Positions 1-6,318 of a stretch of 7,455 bases of DNA are shown here, piece by piece. Origin of the DNA: Granulosicoccaceae bacterium (lineage in GTDB: Bacteria; Pseudomonadota; Gammaproteobacteria; Granulosicoccales; Granulosicoccaceae). A model generated the notes under the pieces. The model saw nothing but the letters and a program-made list of their open reading frames with translations. It searched no databases and had not been told where the DNA came from. The stretch spans positions 1-7,455 of the forward strand of contig JALZUX010000430.1 in assembly GCA_023301405.1 (NCBI GenBank), given 5' to 3'. How positions within the stretch are numbered: position 1 is the stretch's first letter; the number at the start of each line of letters is the position of its first letter. A program made the position numbers and the translations under genes.

Positions 1-44
1 CCGGCAGAGGCCTGCCCGTGTCGAATAAGATAAATAGTGGTCAT
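1..44 (-). CDS. Histidine phosphatase family protein, N-terminal fragment (runs off left edge)
   Basis: Only the first 14 codons lie in the window, on the minus strand, beginning with ATG at 44-42. They read MTTIYLIRHGQASA. The hydrophobic beta strand followed by RHG is the signature start of the histidine phosphatase (phosphoglycerate mutase-like) superfamily, in which the His of RHG is the phosphorylated catalytic residue. RHGQAS followed by a small residue is common in gammaproteobacterial members of unknown substrate. The gene begins 27 bp after the yigZ stop codon on the same strand, so the two may be cotranscribed. The ribosome binding site is weak (an AAGAC-like stretch). The assignment rests on a short motif and cannot be narrowed to a substrate or a subfamily such as SixA, CobC or GpmB. 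Confidence 0.75.
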   Translation of the reverse strand, partial: MTTIYLIRHGQASA

Positions 45-71
45 TTTTTTGTCTTGCTGAATCGAGATGAT

Positions 72-689
72 TTACTTTACCGGGGTGGGGTCTTGTGTAA
101 ATAAGATTTGCCCGCGTGTAATATTGTTAAGTTGCATGATAGCGGTATCGACAAATGGTTGCGGAATCTTGCATCTAAACATTATCTGATCTGTGTAGTT
201 GGTGGTTAATTGTTGTGCATTAACTTTCAGAAGTAACTGTCTTATCTGGCTTTCAATCGCAAAATTTACTTTGAATTCCAGTTCGCAATAATCTTCCTCG
301 ATGGTGGGGTTCAGTAATATAAGGCTGCCTGCAGCAGCGTTTGAGTAGGCCCGTACAAGCCCGCCAGCCCCCAGTTTTATGCCGCCGAAGTAACGCACGA
401 CAATGGTAACAATATCGCCGATACCGCTATGCTGCAAAACGTTGAGGATGGGCTTGCCCGCCGTGCCACTTGGCTCACCATCGTCGTTGCTGCTGGCGGT
501 GCCGCTCTCGGGGTTGCCGAGTATGCAAGCATGGCAAAGGTGTCGGGCGTCGGGGAATTCACTGGTGGTTTTGTCGAGAAGTAAGCGGACCTGGTTCTGG
601 CTGGTGGCGTGACCCGTGATGGCAATAAAGCGACTCTTTTTCACCAGCAGCTCGAAGCGCACTGTTGTGTCGGGAATCAGGTAGCTCAT
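72..689 (-). CDS. yigZ: YigZ / IMPACT (UPF0029) family protein
   Basis: A 205-residue protein, matching the roughly 204 residues of E. coli YigZ. The N-terminal UPF0029/IMPACT domain spans about residues 15-120. It contains KKSRF (17-21), DARHLCHA (47-54), DDGEPSGTAGKP (69-80) and the Gly-rich segment VVRYFGGIKLGAGGLVRAYS (97-116), all hallmarks of the family. The C-terminal third fits the DUF1949 domain. Eukaryotic IMPACT proteins act on translation control through Gcn2. The bacterial role is not settled, and the protein is presumed cytosolic. I chose the ATG at 689 because MSYLIP aligns with the E. coli N-terminus. The reading frame stays open to a GTG at 734, but that would add 15 residues with no family counterpart. 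No strong Shine-Dalgarno precedes either start. The family assignment is secure; the function is not. Confidence 0.94.
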   Translation of the reverse strand: MSYLIPDTTVRFELLVKKSRFIAITGHATSQNQVRLLLDKTTSEFPDARHLCHACILGNPESGTASSNDDGEPSGTAGKPILNVLQHSGIGDIVTIVVRYFGGIKLGAGGLVRAYSNAAAGSLILLNPTIEEDYCELEFKVNFAIESQIRQLLLKVNAQQLTTNYTDQIMFRCKIPQPFVDTAIMQLNNITRGQILFTQDPTPVK

Positions 690-826
690 AGGGTGGCCGG
701 TTGCGTTTCCAATTGATTCAGCATTGTGCTGCACTGAACATGTTACTGGAATTTGCTTGCTGAGGGCGCTCGTTTCCCTTTAGCATGCTACCTCTGATGG
801 CTTATTAGCAACTGTGGATTTATTGA
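690..826. promoter_or_regulatory. Divergent intergenic region between yigZ and the YbjQ-M48 group
   Basis: This 137-bp gap must hold the start signals of both divergent units, but I see no convincing -35/-10 pair in either direction. Two symmetric elements are visible: a perfect 10-bp palindrome TAGCATGCTA at 781-790, and a small hairpin with CAGCA/TGCTG arms at 719-731. GTGGA about 8 bases before the ATG at 827 may serve as the ribosome binding site of the plus-strand gene. The regulatory role is inferred from position only. Confidence 0.4.
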
Positions 827-1153
827 ATGATCATTACAAGCTTGGAATATCTGCCTGCCATGACGGTTGTGAGCCACATTGGCCTGGTGCAGGGAAGTTC
901 TGTCCGCTCCAAGCATGCCGGTCGTGATTTTATGGCTAGCATTAAAAGTATCTTTGGTGGTGAGTTACTCGGTTACACTGAGTTACTGCATGAGTCTCGT
1001 GAAGAAGCCCTTGATCGAATGATTAAGCAAGCGCAGGGCATAGGGGCCGACGCGGTATTAAATGTGCGTTTTTCTACATCAAGTATCGCCGCGGGGGCCG
1101 CCGAGATATTTGTATACGGTTCTGCGGTGCAAATGGCCGACGATAATGGTTGA
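827..1153 (+). CDS. YbjQ/UPF0145 family protein (soluble copy)
   Basis: A 108-residue protein close to the usual length of about 105 residues for the YbjQ/UPF0145 family (often labelled putative heavy-metal-binding domain). Family features seen in order are an N-terminal strand ending in GLVQGSSV, RDFMASIKSIFGGEL (about 33-47), the helix ESREEALDRMIKQAQGIGADAV (about 56-77), and a closing strand IFVYGSAVQM. The usual GVDIDYE-like stretch after GADAV is replaced by LNVRFSTSS, so this is a diverged member. Members form oligomeric beta-rich assemblies in solved structures; the biochemical role is unknown and the metal-binding label is weakly supported. No signal peptide or membrane segment is visible, so it is probably cytosolic. 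The next gene starts inside its last codons, which implies translational coupling. Confidence 0.87.
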   Translation: MIITSLEYLPAMTVVSHIGLVQGSSVRSKHAGRDFMASIKSIFGGELLGYTELLHESREEALDRMIKQAQGIGADAVLNVRFSTSSIAAGAAEIFVYGSAVQMADDNG

Positions 1154-1595
1154 TATAGGCCTTTTTGTGTTTATGTTGGTGTTGGGTTACGGCTTTGGAC
1201 AATACAATGAGCAGCGCCATTATCAATCAATAAAGAGACGTGAGGCTGAATTTGCGAGTATGCCTGCCGTTGCGTCAAAGCATCCGCCAACTGACCAGAA
1301 TTATCAGCAAAACCTGGTGGCTGGAAACGTGGTGGTTGCAAGTGACTATTTTAAATCTTTTGTTGCAAGCCTGGTGAATGTGTTTGGAGGGCGAGTCAGG
1401 TCCTTTGAATCACTGCTTGATCGTGGTCGGCGTGAAGCATTGTTGCGTTTGAAAGAAGACGCAGAAAAGCTCAATGCAACGATGGTGTTTAATATTAAGT
1501 ACGAGACATCACGAATTGGAGGCAGAGTCACTACGATAGAGGTGTTGGCCTACGGTACCGCGCTAACGCCCGTCGAACGGATTGTTGCGGTGTAA
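1146..1595 (+). CDS. Second YbjQ-like protein with N-terminal membrane anchor
   Basis: A 149-residue protein. Residues 4-20 form a hydrophobic, Gly-containing membrane segment (IGLFVFMLVLGYGFGQY). A polar linker (about 21-58) follows, then a YbjQ-like domain (about 59-143). The domain shows the same landmarks as the preceding gene: VVVASDYFKSFVASLVNVFGG aligned with the RDFMASIKSIFGG stretch, RREALLRLKEDAEKLNATMVFNIKY aligned with REEALDRMIKQAQGIGADAV, and a final YGTAL aligned with YGSAV. It is therefore a tandem paralogue with an added anchor, probably tethered to the inner membrane. The frame is open upstream to 1062, but I chose the ATG at 1146: everything before it lies inside the first gene and encodes no membrane segment, while this ATG overlaps the upstream TGA (1151-1153) by 8 bp, typical of coupled translation. 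Function unknown. Confidence 0.8.
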   Translation: MVDIGLFVFMLVLGYGFGQYNEQRHYQSIKRREAEFASMPAVASKHPPTDQNYQQNLVAGNVVVASDYFKSFVASLVNVFGGRVRSFESLLDRGRREALLRLKEDAEKLNATMVFNIKYETSRIGGRVTTIEVLAYGTALTPVERIVAV

Positions 1596-1640
1596 TTTTA
1601 AAAGGCAGTATGTTCGCTGCAGGAACCTAACCCACTCGAT

Positions 1641-2549
1641 ATGGATTACCAAAACCGCCTGCCTCCCGAAGGCATTAACACGCCTGGTCGCCATCCGTTA
1701 AAAGAGTTTTTGCGTTTGGTCTTTTTCGCTGTGATTGCGTTGGTGTTTATTGGACTTTTGCTTAATTTTGTAGGCGGGCGTTTGGGCGGTGTGGTGCCGT
1801 TTGCAGTTGAGCGCTGGGTTGCGGAAAAAATTGATATTGCGTTGGTGGAGTCTGCGCAAGACTCTCCGTTTGCTCTAGACCCGATTGATTCACCTCTTGA
1901 AGAATATCTTCATGAGTTGGCTGCACGTGTGCAAACGGCAATGGGTATTGAAAAGCCGATGGCAATTACGCTGCATTATAGTGATGAAGATATCGTAAAT
2001 GCTTATGCATTAATTGGAGGGCATGTATATCTGTTTAATGGCTTATTAAAACAGTTGCCACATGAGAATGCCTTGGTGATGCTCATGGCACACGAGTTTT
2101 CGCATGTGCAGTTACGTCATACCGTCAAGGGTGTTGGCAGCGGATTAGCGGTGGCAGTCGGGATGGCAATACTTCCCGGTAACAGCACAGTTGGCAGTCC
2201 GATGATTAGCTTCGCCAATCAGTTAACATCGACTCGTTTTTCACGAGGAATGGAAAGTGATGCCGATGAACAAGGATTGATGGCGGTAGAGAAAATGTAC
2301 GGTCATGTGAATGGGGCGGGTGATCTGTTTGAGCTTTTTATGCTTCAGCGTGGTGAGGATGACCAGCGAGACTGGGAAACTTTTTTGTCCACCCATCCAC
2401 TTGATGCCGATCGAATAGAGTTTGTTGAATTTTACGCATTGAGTAAAGGACTATCGCAGCGCGGTGATTTGACGGCGCTTCCGGCTCAATTTGCTACTTG
2501 GCTGTCTACTCCATTGCGGGTAAAGAATAGTCCTGGCAATGCAGATTGA
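1641..2549 (+). CDS. Membrane-anchored M48 family zinc metalloprotease
   Basis: A 302-residue protein. One membrane span lies at about residues 24-44, after a short basic N-terminus. The M48 peptidase domain spans about 85-265. The zinc site is visible: HEFSH (151-155, the HExxH motif with catalytic Glu152) and downstream ESDAD (205-209), whose Glu205 should be the third zinc ligand. VNAYALIGG (119-127) is the substrate-edge strand motif, with Ile where many M48 members have Pro. STHP (250-253) followed by DRI is the usual C-terminal landmark. A second hydrophobic stretch at 165-180 may be membrane-associated. M48 proteases such as HtpX, BepA and LoiP act in envelope protein quality control. 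This one lacks the multiple spans of HtpX and the TPR domain of BepA, so no specific name is given. ATG 1641 is the first usable start after an in-frame stop at 1599. AGGA lies 16 bases upstream, an unusually long spacing. It follows the YbjQ pair by 45 bp. Confidence 0.9.
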   Translation: MDYQNRLPPEGINTPGRHPLKEFLRLVFFAVIALVFIGLLLNFVGGRLGGVVPFAVERWVAEKIDIALVESAQDSPFALDPIDSPLEEYLHELAARVQTAMGIEKPMAITLHYSDEDIVNAYALIGGHVYLFNGLLKQLPHENALVMLMAHEFSHVQLRHTVKGVGSGLAVAVGMAILPGNSTVGSPMISFANQLTSTRFSRGMESDADEQGLMAVEKMYGHVNGAGDLFELFMLQRGEDDQRDWETFLSTHPLDADRIEFVEFYALSKGLSQRGDLTALPAQFATWLSTPLRVKNSPGNAD

Positions 2550-2557
2550 TTAGGGTC

Positions 2558-2578
2558 TGCTGAACAATTTTGTCAGCA
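2558..2578. terminator. Hairpin between convergent genes, possible bidirectional terminator
   Basis: TGCTGA (2558-2563) and TCAGCA (2573-2578) form a 6-bp perfect stem around a 9-base loop, in the 37-bp gap where the M48 gene and the minus-strand gene at 2587-2892 meet tail to tail. The position suits a shared terminator. Neither strand has a clean T-run after the stem, so Rho-independent activity is doubtful. Confidence 0.35.
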
Positions 2579-2586
2579 ATAATTAG

Positions 2587-2892
2587 CTACCCACCGGCGA
2601 CGGCTTGAAGTTTCCCCGGGGCGTTTTCGCTGATTTTTGATTCTGTGTATTTTTCAATTGTGTTTTTTACGGGCTCTATCGAAGTAACCGTCGAACTCTC
2701 TGCAGGCGCTTGATCTAGTGTTCGTAGCTGTGCGCTGAGGTTATTGATGCAGACGTCGGTGCTTGCCAGTAGGGCAAGTATTTCATATGCGCTTTCCCCG
2801 CCTTTGTCCAAATCTACTGCGGCACCATGCAGGCGTCTTATCAGGTGATGTAAACCGTTGCAGGTACTTTGTGCATCTTGAATTTTTGACAT
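2587..2892 (-). CDS. Small hypothetical protein, 101 residues
   Basis: I do not recognise this protein. It begins MSKIQDAQSTCNGLHHL. Residues about 10-65 look helical and well mixed in composition (SAYEILALLASTDVCINNLS, then a QLRTLD helix). A Ser/Thr/Glu-rich tail follows, ending KLQAVAGG. There is no signal peptide or membrane segment, so it is probably cytosolic. It is favoured over overlapping frames because its composition resembles a real soluble protein and it has a plain ATG start at 2892, with only a weak Shine-Dalgarno candidate (AAGAAC). It stands alone on the minus strand, convergent with the M48 gene and divergent from the small membrane-protein gene. The general look (short, helical, Cys-containing) recalls small orphan proteins of pseudomonads, but I can name no family. 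Confidence 0.5.
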   Translation of the reverse strand: MSKIQDAQSTCNGLHHLIRRLHGAAVDLDKGGESAYEILALLASTDVCINNLSAQLRTLDQAPAESSTVTSIEPVKNTIEKYTESKISENAPGKLQAVAGG

Positions 2893-3211
2893 CGTTCTTG
2901 GTATCTCTATCTGCTTATAGAAGTGCTAATCGAGCATCCTTGCTGTTAAATACTTCGGCCATAATGTGTTGTGCATTAGTTAAACCTATAGTGCAGTTTC
3001 TACTTGTTTTCAAATAATTTGCTAATTTTTTCCAGTATTATCAGCTGTTTGTGATTTATCTCAGTTTGGTATTGTGTGCGTCAGGTGTTATTACTGTTTA
3101 TTATTGCTGTGAGAAATATGATAAATGTGATTGTCTTTCAATTCTCATTACTCTTAATATCTGCTGTAGCTTGCCGATAACCGGCAGGCGTAAAATGGCA
3201 GGGCGGTGCGT
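2893..3211. other. AT-rich intergenic stretch between two small divergent genes
   Basis: About 320 bp with no credible gene. It should contain the start signals for the minus-strand gene at 2587-2892 and the plus-strand gene at 3212-3460. A possible plus-strand promoter is listed separately. A short inverted repeat, TGCCG (3172-3176) and CGGCA (3182-3186), lies about 25 bp before the plus-strand start. A plus-strand frame opened by GTG at 3051 is Cys-rich, lacks a ribosome binding site, and is judged spurious. Confidence 0.5.
3131..3160 (+). promoter_or_regulatory. Candidate sigma-70-type promoter for the small membrane-protein gene
   Basis: TTGTCT (3131-3136) and TAATAT (3155-3160) are separated by 18 bp; each matches 4 of 6 consensus bases. 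Transcription would begin near 3167, about 45 bp before the ATG at 3212. In AT-rich DNA such matches occur by chance, so this is only a candidate. Confidence 0.3.
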
Positions 3212-3460
3212 ATGGCCAGAAACAAGGTCGCTAGACACGTTCGATCGATTAGGCGAGCGATTGTCAGGTTAAGGCGGCGACAGATAAAACCCGTGCTGGC
3301 TCTCCGTCTAATTGGACGGAGCAGTTGGCGAATAGCGCACGCTATCGTGGTGTTGTTACTGTTTTTGATCGCTGCTGCGATTGTGCTGACGGTCATGGTA
3401 AGTGGCACGGCAGTGCGTAAAGTGCGTGGCTACGGGGATTTGGCTCGCCTTAACAAGTAG
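3212..3460 (+). CDS. Arg-rich single-pass membrane miniprotein (hypothetical)
   Basis: An 82-residue protein I cannot assign to a family. Residues 1-40 are strongly basic: I count 14 Arg or Lys, including the run RLRRR near 19-23. Residues 41-64 form a hydrophobic membrane span (IAHAIVVLLLFLIAAAIVLT and onward), and the short tail (65-82) is again basic. The positive-inside rule would place the N-terminus in the cytoplasm. ATG 3212 was chosen because AGGG at 3200-3203 sits 8 bases upstream. A GTG at 3206 would add only two residues. The gene lies alone between a minus-strand orphan and the end of eda. A chance open frame is possible because Arg-rich frames arise easily in GC-richer DNA, but the combination of a ribosome binding site and a clean membrane segment makes a real gene plausible. 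Confidence 0.42.
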   Translation: MARNKVARHVRSIRRAIVRLRRRQIKPVLALRLIGRSSWRIAHAIVVLLLFLIAAAIVLTVMVSGTAVRKVRGYGDLARLNK

Positions 3461-3563
3461 CAAGGGTAAGCGGTATGTGGGCTTATGGGTGGTACGGTAG
3501 CTAATCCGTCTTCAACGCTGGTCTGCTGCAAAAGCGGTATTGCAGGCCACCGTGTAAGGTTGC

Positions 3564-3600
3564 GGCGCGAGTTGTGAGCCTGGCGCGAGTGCGAGTCGCA
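3564..3600. repeat. Short GC-rich direct repeat and adjoining palindrome
   Basis: GGCGCGAGT occurs at 3564-3572 and again at 3582-3590, exactly 18 bp apart. It is followed by the palindrome TGCGA-G-TCGCA at 3590-3600. The element is small and its role unknown. It could be a protein-binding site, RNA structure, or chance in a GC-rich patch. Confidence 0.4.
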
Positions 3601-3663
3601 GTGGACTCAAGGAAAGCGTCTGTGAATTTTACAGAAAAGGCCTCACTGGAATGTTGTCATTCA

Positions 3664-3697
3664 AACGCACTGAAAAACTAACTTCAAAGCGTGCGTT
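3664..3697. terminator. Hairpin just after eda, possible end of the edd-eda transcript
   Basis: AACGCAC (3664-3670) and GTGCGTT (3691-3697) are perfect 7-bp inverted arms. Inside them TGAA (3671-3674) and TTCA (3683-3686) can extend the stem across a 4-base bulge. Read on the minus strand it begins 18 bp after the eda stop codon, a normal terminator position. Only three T residues follow the stem on that strand, so it is not a canonical Rho-independent terminator. Confidence 0.4.
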
Positions 3698-3714
3698 GTC
3701 AATGGCATTGCAAC

Positions 3715-4338
3715 CTAGCTTTTTATTTGGCTGGCAGCCTTCGCCAGTTTGGTAATTCCATTCCAGTCTTTAGCTTCTATCAGTTTCGATGGTGCTACCC
3801 AGGAGCCACCGACGCAGGTGACGTTTCCAAGCGCTAGAAACTCTTGAGCATTAGCGGCGTTAACACCGCCCGTAGGACAGAATTGCAGTTCCTGATAAGG
3901 ACCGTTTAATGCTTTCAGCATTGGTGTGCCACCGGCTTGTAAGGCAGGGAAAAACTTTAATGAGTCTAAGCCGGCGTTGATCGCGACTAGTGCATCGCTT
4001 GCTGTTGATATCCCTGGTAGGTACGGAATGCCGCTGGCACGCGCTGCCTCGAGTAGGGTGCTGTTTAAACCCGGGCTGACCATGAAATCAGCCTTATGTG
4101 CTTCGCACAATTTGACATGATCTGGTGTATTAACTGTCCCTGCACCGACTGAGACATCACTGACAGATGCTTTGATTGCATCGATCGCGTCAAACGCTGC
4201 ATCTGTCCTTAATGTAATTTCCAAAGCTCTTAACCCACCGTCAGCGAGTGCTTGTGCCAGGTCTACTGCCGTGTCGACGTTATCAATAACGAGTACAGGG
4301 ATGACCGGGGCGATTTGCATGATGTCGCGAATATTCAT
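3715..4338 (-). CDS. eda: KDPG aldolase (2-keto-3-deoxy-6-phosphogluconate aldolase)
   Basis: A 207-residue cytosolic class I aldolase (E. coli Eda has 213). It cleaves KDPG to pyruvate and glyceraldehyde-3-phosphate, the last step specific to the Entner-Doudoroff pathway. Catalytic landmarks are ALEITLRT with Glu40 as general acid/base and Arg44 for the substrate, GAGTV (65-69), LKFFPA with Schiff-base Lys128, PTGGV (155-159) and GGSW (177-180), the last two forming the phosphate site. Family members are trimeric alpha/beta barrels, and many also act on 4-hydroxy-2-oxoglutarate. The frame is open further upstream into edd, but the ATG at 4338 starts exactly where homology starts. It has GGAAG 9 bases upstream and lies 4 bp after the edd stop, so the two genes form one operon. 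Some of that ribosome binding site lies inside the last edd codons, which favours coupled translation. Confidence 0.97.
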   Translation of the reverse strand: MNIRDIMQIAPVIPVLVIDNVDTAVDLAQALADGGLRALEITLRTDAAFDAIDAIKASVSDVSVGAGTVNTPDHVKLCEAHKADFMVSPGLNSTLLEAARASGIPYLPGISTASDALVAINAGLDSLKFFPALQAGGTPMLKALNGPYQELQFCPTGGVNAANAQEFLALGNVTCVGGSWVAPSKLIEAKDWNGITKLAKAASQIKS

Positions 4339-4342
4339 AGGG

Positions 4343-6169
4343 CTAAACTTCCGGGTTGAATAATGTGAGTGCGCCAGTCTCGGCAGAGCTGATTGATTGA
4401 CGCATGTTATCAAACAATTGCCTGCCACCGTCCTCGCCTTTAAGGGTCGATAGTTTGGTTGGTTTGCGGTTGGCCCACTCTGTGGCTTCGACCAAGGCAT
4501 TTAACTCGCCGTTGACAGCGTCAAGCTTGATCGGGTCGCCATCTTTTATCAGTGACAGCGCTCCGCCATGTAAGCATTCCGGTGAAACATGAATTGCAGC
4601 AGGAACTTTACCAGATGCTCCTGACATGCGACCGTCAGTGACGAGTGCAACCTTGTAGCCTGCGTCTTGCAGGATCCCCAATGACGGCGTTAATTTATGA
4701 AGTTCTGGCATGCCATTGGCGCTTGGTCCCTGATTGATTACCACTGCGACCATGTCGGCATTTAATTCGTCGGCATCGAATGCCTGAAGAAAGTCTGCCT
4801 GGCTGGTAAAAACCCGCGCTGGTGCCTCGATGATACGGTGTTGGGGTTTTACCGCCGAGGTCTTTATCACCGAGCGACCTAGGTTGCCCTGTAGCAGGGC
4901 AATGCCACCACTCCTGTCAAAGGGTTTGTCGATGTCTGCGATGATGTCTTTGTCAGAAGATGTGGTTTCCGCGGCAGTCCATGTGACTTTGCCGTCATGC
5001 ATTTGAGGTTCGGTGCAGTAGCGTTCAAGGCCATCACCGGCCACGGTTTTAACATCGTTGTGTAACAACCCGCCCAGAAGTAGCTGGCTTATCACCACAG
5101 ACATGCCACCAGCGGCATGGAACTGGTTGACGTCGGCTAAGCCATTCGGGTAGATGCGTGTGAGTGACGGTACAACGGCAGATAGTTCACTGAAATCGGT
5201 CCAGTCAATGATGAGTCCGGCGCAGCGTGCAATAGCAATCAGGTGGATTGTATGGTTGGTTGATCCGCCGGTTGCGAGCAACCCGACAATGGCGTTGCAT
5301 ATCGATTCTTCTGTGACTAATTCAGCGACTGGTGTGTATTCACCGCCCACGCCACTTATTTCTAACGCCCTAACTGCAGCCGCTGAAGTGAGTTCGTCGC
5401 GAATGCCCTCTCCCGGGTTAATGAAGGCGCTTCCCGGTAAATGCAGACCGAGAATTTCCATCAGCATTTGGTTGCTGTTGGCAGTGCCGTAAAAAGTGCA
5501 TGTGCCTGGCCCGTGGTAGGACGCACACTCTGATTCCATAAGTTCTTTGCGGCTGATTTTACCTTGTGCAAATTTTTGTCTGGCGATAGCTTTATCTGAG
5601 TTTGCCAAGCCGGTGGTCATTGGTCCTGCGGGGGCGAAGATTGCTGGCAGGTGACCAAAGCCGAGTGCACCCATTAACAAGCCAGGGACAATTTTGTCGC
5701 AAGTACCAAGATAGATAACTGAATCAAATACATCATGTGATAGCGCGATTGCCGTTGCTTGAGCGATAACATCACGGCTGAAAAGAGAGAGTTCCATGCC
5801 TGGTCGCCCTTGCGTGACACCGTCACACATAGCGGGTACGCCACCAGCAAAGAGGGCGCTCGCACCAGCTTTGTTAGCGGCGTCTTTGATGATGTCAGGG
5901 AAGCGATTAAACGGCTGATGCGCCGAAAGCATTTCGTTGTAAGCTGAGACAACACCAACGGTTGGTGTTCGTTCTTGGTGTAGTACCAGCTTTTCGTTAG
6001 AAGAAGCAGCCGCGACCGCATGGGCAAAATTCGTGCAGGAGAGCCGGTTGCGGCGCGGCTGATTCTGTTTGGAACGCTGTGTTCTGGCCAGATAGTCTGA
6101 CCGTGGCTTTAGGCTTCTTTCGCGAATGCGGTCAGCGACAAGCCTTATTACCGGATGAAGCTTGGACAT
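4343..6169 (-). CDS. edd: Phosphogluconate dehydratase
   Basis: A 608-residue cytosolic enzyme of the IlvD/Edd family (E. coli Edd has 603). It dehydrates 6-phosphogluconate to KDPG. The three Cys residues expected to hold the 4Fe-4S cluster are visible in MCDG (Cys115), GTCDK (Cys157) and [13 protein letters not shown] (Cys224). [10 protein letters not shown] near residue 78 and DGRMSG (512-517) are further family motifs, the latter in the C-terminal domain. The Edd rather than IlvD assignment follows from the length, the long N-terminal extension before the first domain, and the eda neighbour. A TTG at 6178 would add three residues. I chose the ATG at 6169 because AAAGG lies 9 bases upstream. 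The gene heads the edd-eda operon, with a HexR-type operator on its promoter. The coding frame is intact throughout. Confidence 0.97.
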   Translation of the reverse strand: MSKLHPVIRLVADRIRERSLKPRSDYLARTQRSKQNQPRRNRLSCTNFAHAVAAASSNEKLVLHQERTPTVGVVSAYNEMLSAHQPFNRFPDIIKDAANKAGASALFAGGVPAMCDGVTQGRPGMELSLFSRDVIAQATAIALSHDVFDSVIYLGTCDKIVPGLLMGALGFGHLPAIFAPAGPMTTGLANSDKAIARQKFAQGKISRKELMESECASYHGPGTCTFYGTANSNQMLMEILGLHLPGSAFINPGEGIRDELTSAAAVRALEISGVGGEYTPVAELVTEESICNAIVGLLATGGSTNHTIHLIAIARCAGLIIDWTDFSELSAVVPSLTRIYPNGLADVNQFHAAGGMSVVISQLLLGGLLHNDVKTVAGDGLERYCTEPQMHDGKVTWTAAETTSSDKDIIADIDKPFDRSGGIALLQGNLGRSVIKTSAVKPQHRIIEAPARVFTSQADFLQAFDADELNADMVAVVINQGPSANGMPELHKLTPSLGILQDAGYKVALVTDGRMSGASGKVPAAIHVSPECLHGGALSLIKDGDPIKLDAVNGELNALVEATEWANRKPTKLSTLKGEDGGRQLFDNMRQSISSAETGALTLFNPEV

Positions 6170-6208
6170 GGGTAGCAACCTTTGCGTCAGGACCTGTCAT
6201 CAAGCCCG

Positions 6209-6223
6209 TGTAATATTACTACA
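6209..6223 (-). promoter_or_regulatory. HexR operator 1 (edd-proximal)
   Basis: On the minus strand this reads TGTAGTAATATTACA, a near-perfect inverted repeat (6 of 7 arm positions symmetric). It agrees with the HexR consensus of gammaproteobacteria as I recall it (TGTARTAAWWTTACA). HexR is an RpiR-family regulator that controls central carbon genes and releases DNA when it binds KDPG. The site covers the whole -10 box (6213-6218) of the predicted edd promoter, which fits repression of edd-eda relieved by the pathway intermediate. The assignment is by motif and context; the hexR gene itself is not in the window. Confidence 0.82.
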
Positions 6224-6241
6224 AATATCCTGCCATGCCAA
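6213..6241 (-). promoter_or_regulatory. Predicted edd-eda promoter (sigma-70 type)
   Basis: On the minus strand the -35 box is TTGGCA (6241-6236, 5 of 6 consensus bases) and the -10 box is TAATAT (6218-6213, 4 of 6), with the optimal 17-bp spacer. Transcription would start near 6206, giving a leader of about 37 bases before the edd ATG. This is the best promoter match in the window, and operator 1 overlaps it. Confidence 0.7.
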
Positions 6242-6318
6242 ACAATCTTTTAGTTTTTCATGCGAGCTAGCGGCAGAATACCGTAAAGAATAAAGGGTAC
6301 TACGAATAAAAATGCTTT

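Larger units (their letters stand above)
3461..3714. other. Intergenic stretch downstream of eda, no recognisable gene
   Basis: This 254-bp gap lies between two convergent genes. I find no open frame longer than about 30 codons with a ribosome binding site. The middle part is GC-rich with short repeats (listed separately), and the right end holds a hairpin that may end the edd-eda transcript. A structured small RNA is possible but I have no positive evidence for one. Confidence 0.45.

Noticed and set aside
1..18. GGCAG/CTGCC inverted repeat at the left edge as a terminator
   Set aside because: It lies within the coding start of the histidine phosphatase gene and has no T-run.
690..734. GTG start that would lengthen YigZ by 15 residues
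   Set aside because: Family members start at the position equivalent to the ATG at 689, and the extension shows no family features.
1610..1630. Six-codon open frame (ATG to TAA) just before the M48 gene, preceded by AAAAGG
   Set aside because: It is too short to distinguish from chance. It could be a leader peptide, but no regulatory structure supports that.
3051..3272. Plus-strand open frame starting at GTG, 73 residues, Cys-rich
   Set aside because: It has no ribosome binding site, an odd composition, and overlaps the better-supported membrane miniprotein frame.
3154..3408. Minus-strand open frame opposite the membrane miniprotein
   Set aside because: It is antisense to 3212-3460. Its Arg/Leu/Ile-heavy composition looks like the mirror of that frame, and it has no family features.
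4339..4500. 54-codon upstream extension of the eda frame
   Set aside because: It lies inside edd, has no Eda homology, and the ATG at 4338 has its own good ribosome binding site.
5674..6027. 117-residue minus-strand frame inside edd, plus several plus-strand frames opposite edd and eda
   Set aside because: They are shadows of intact, motif-bearing edd and eda genes.
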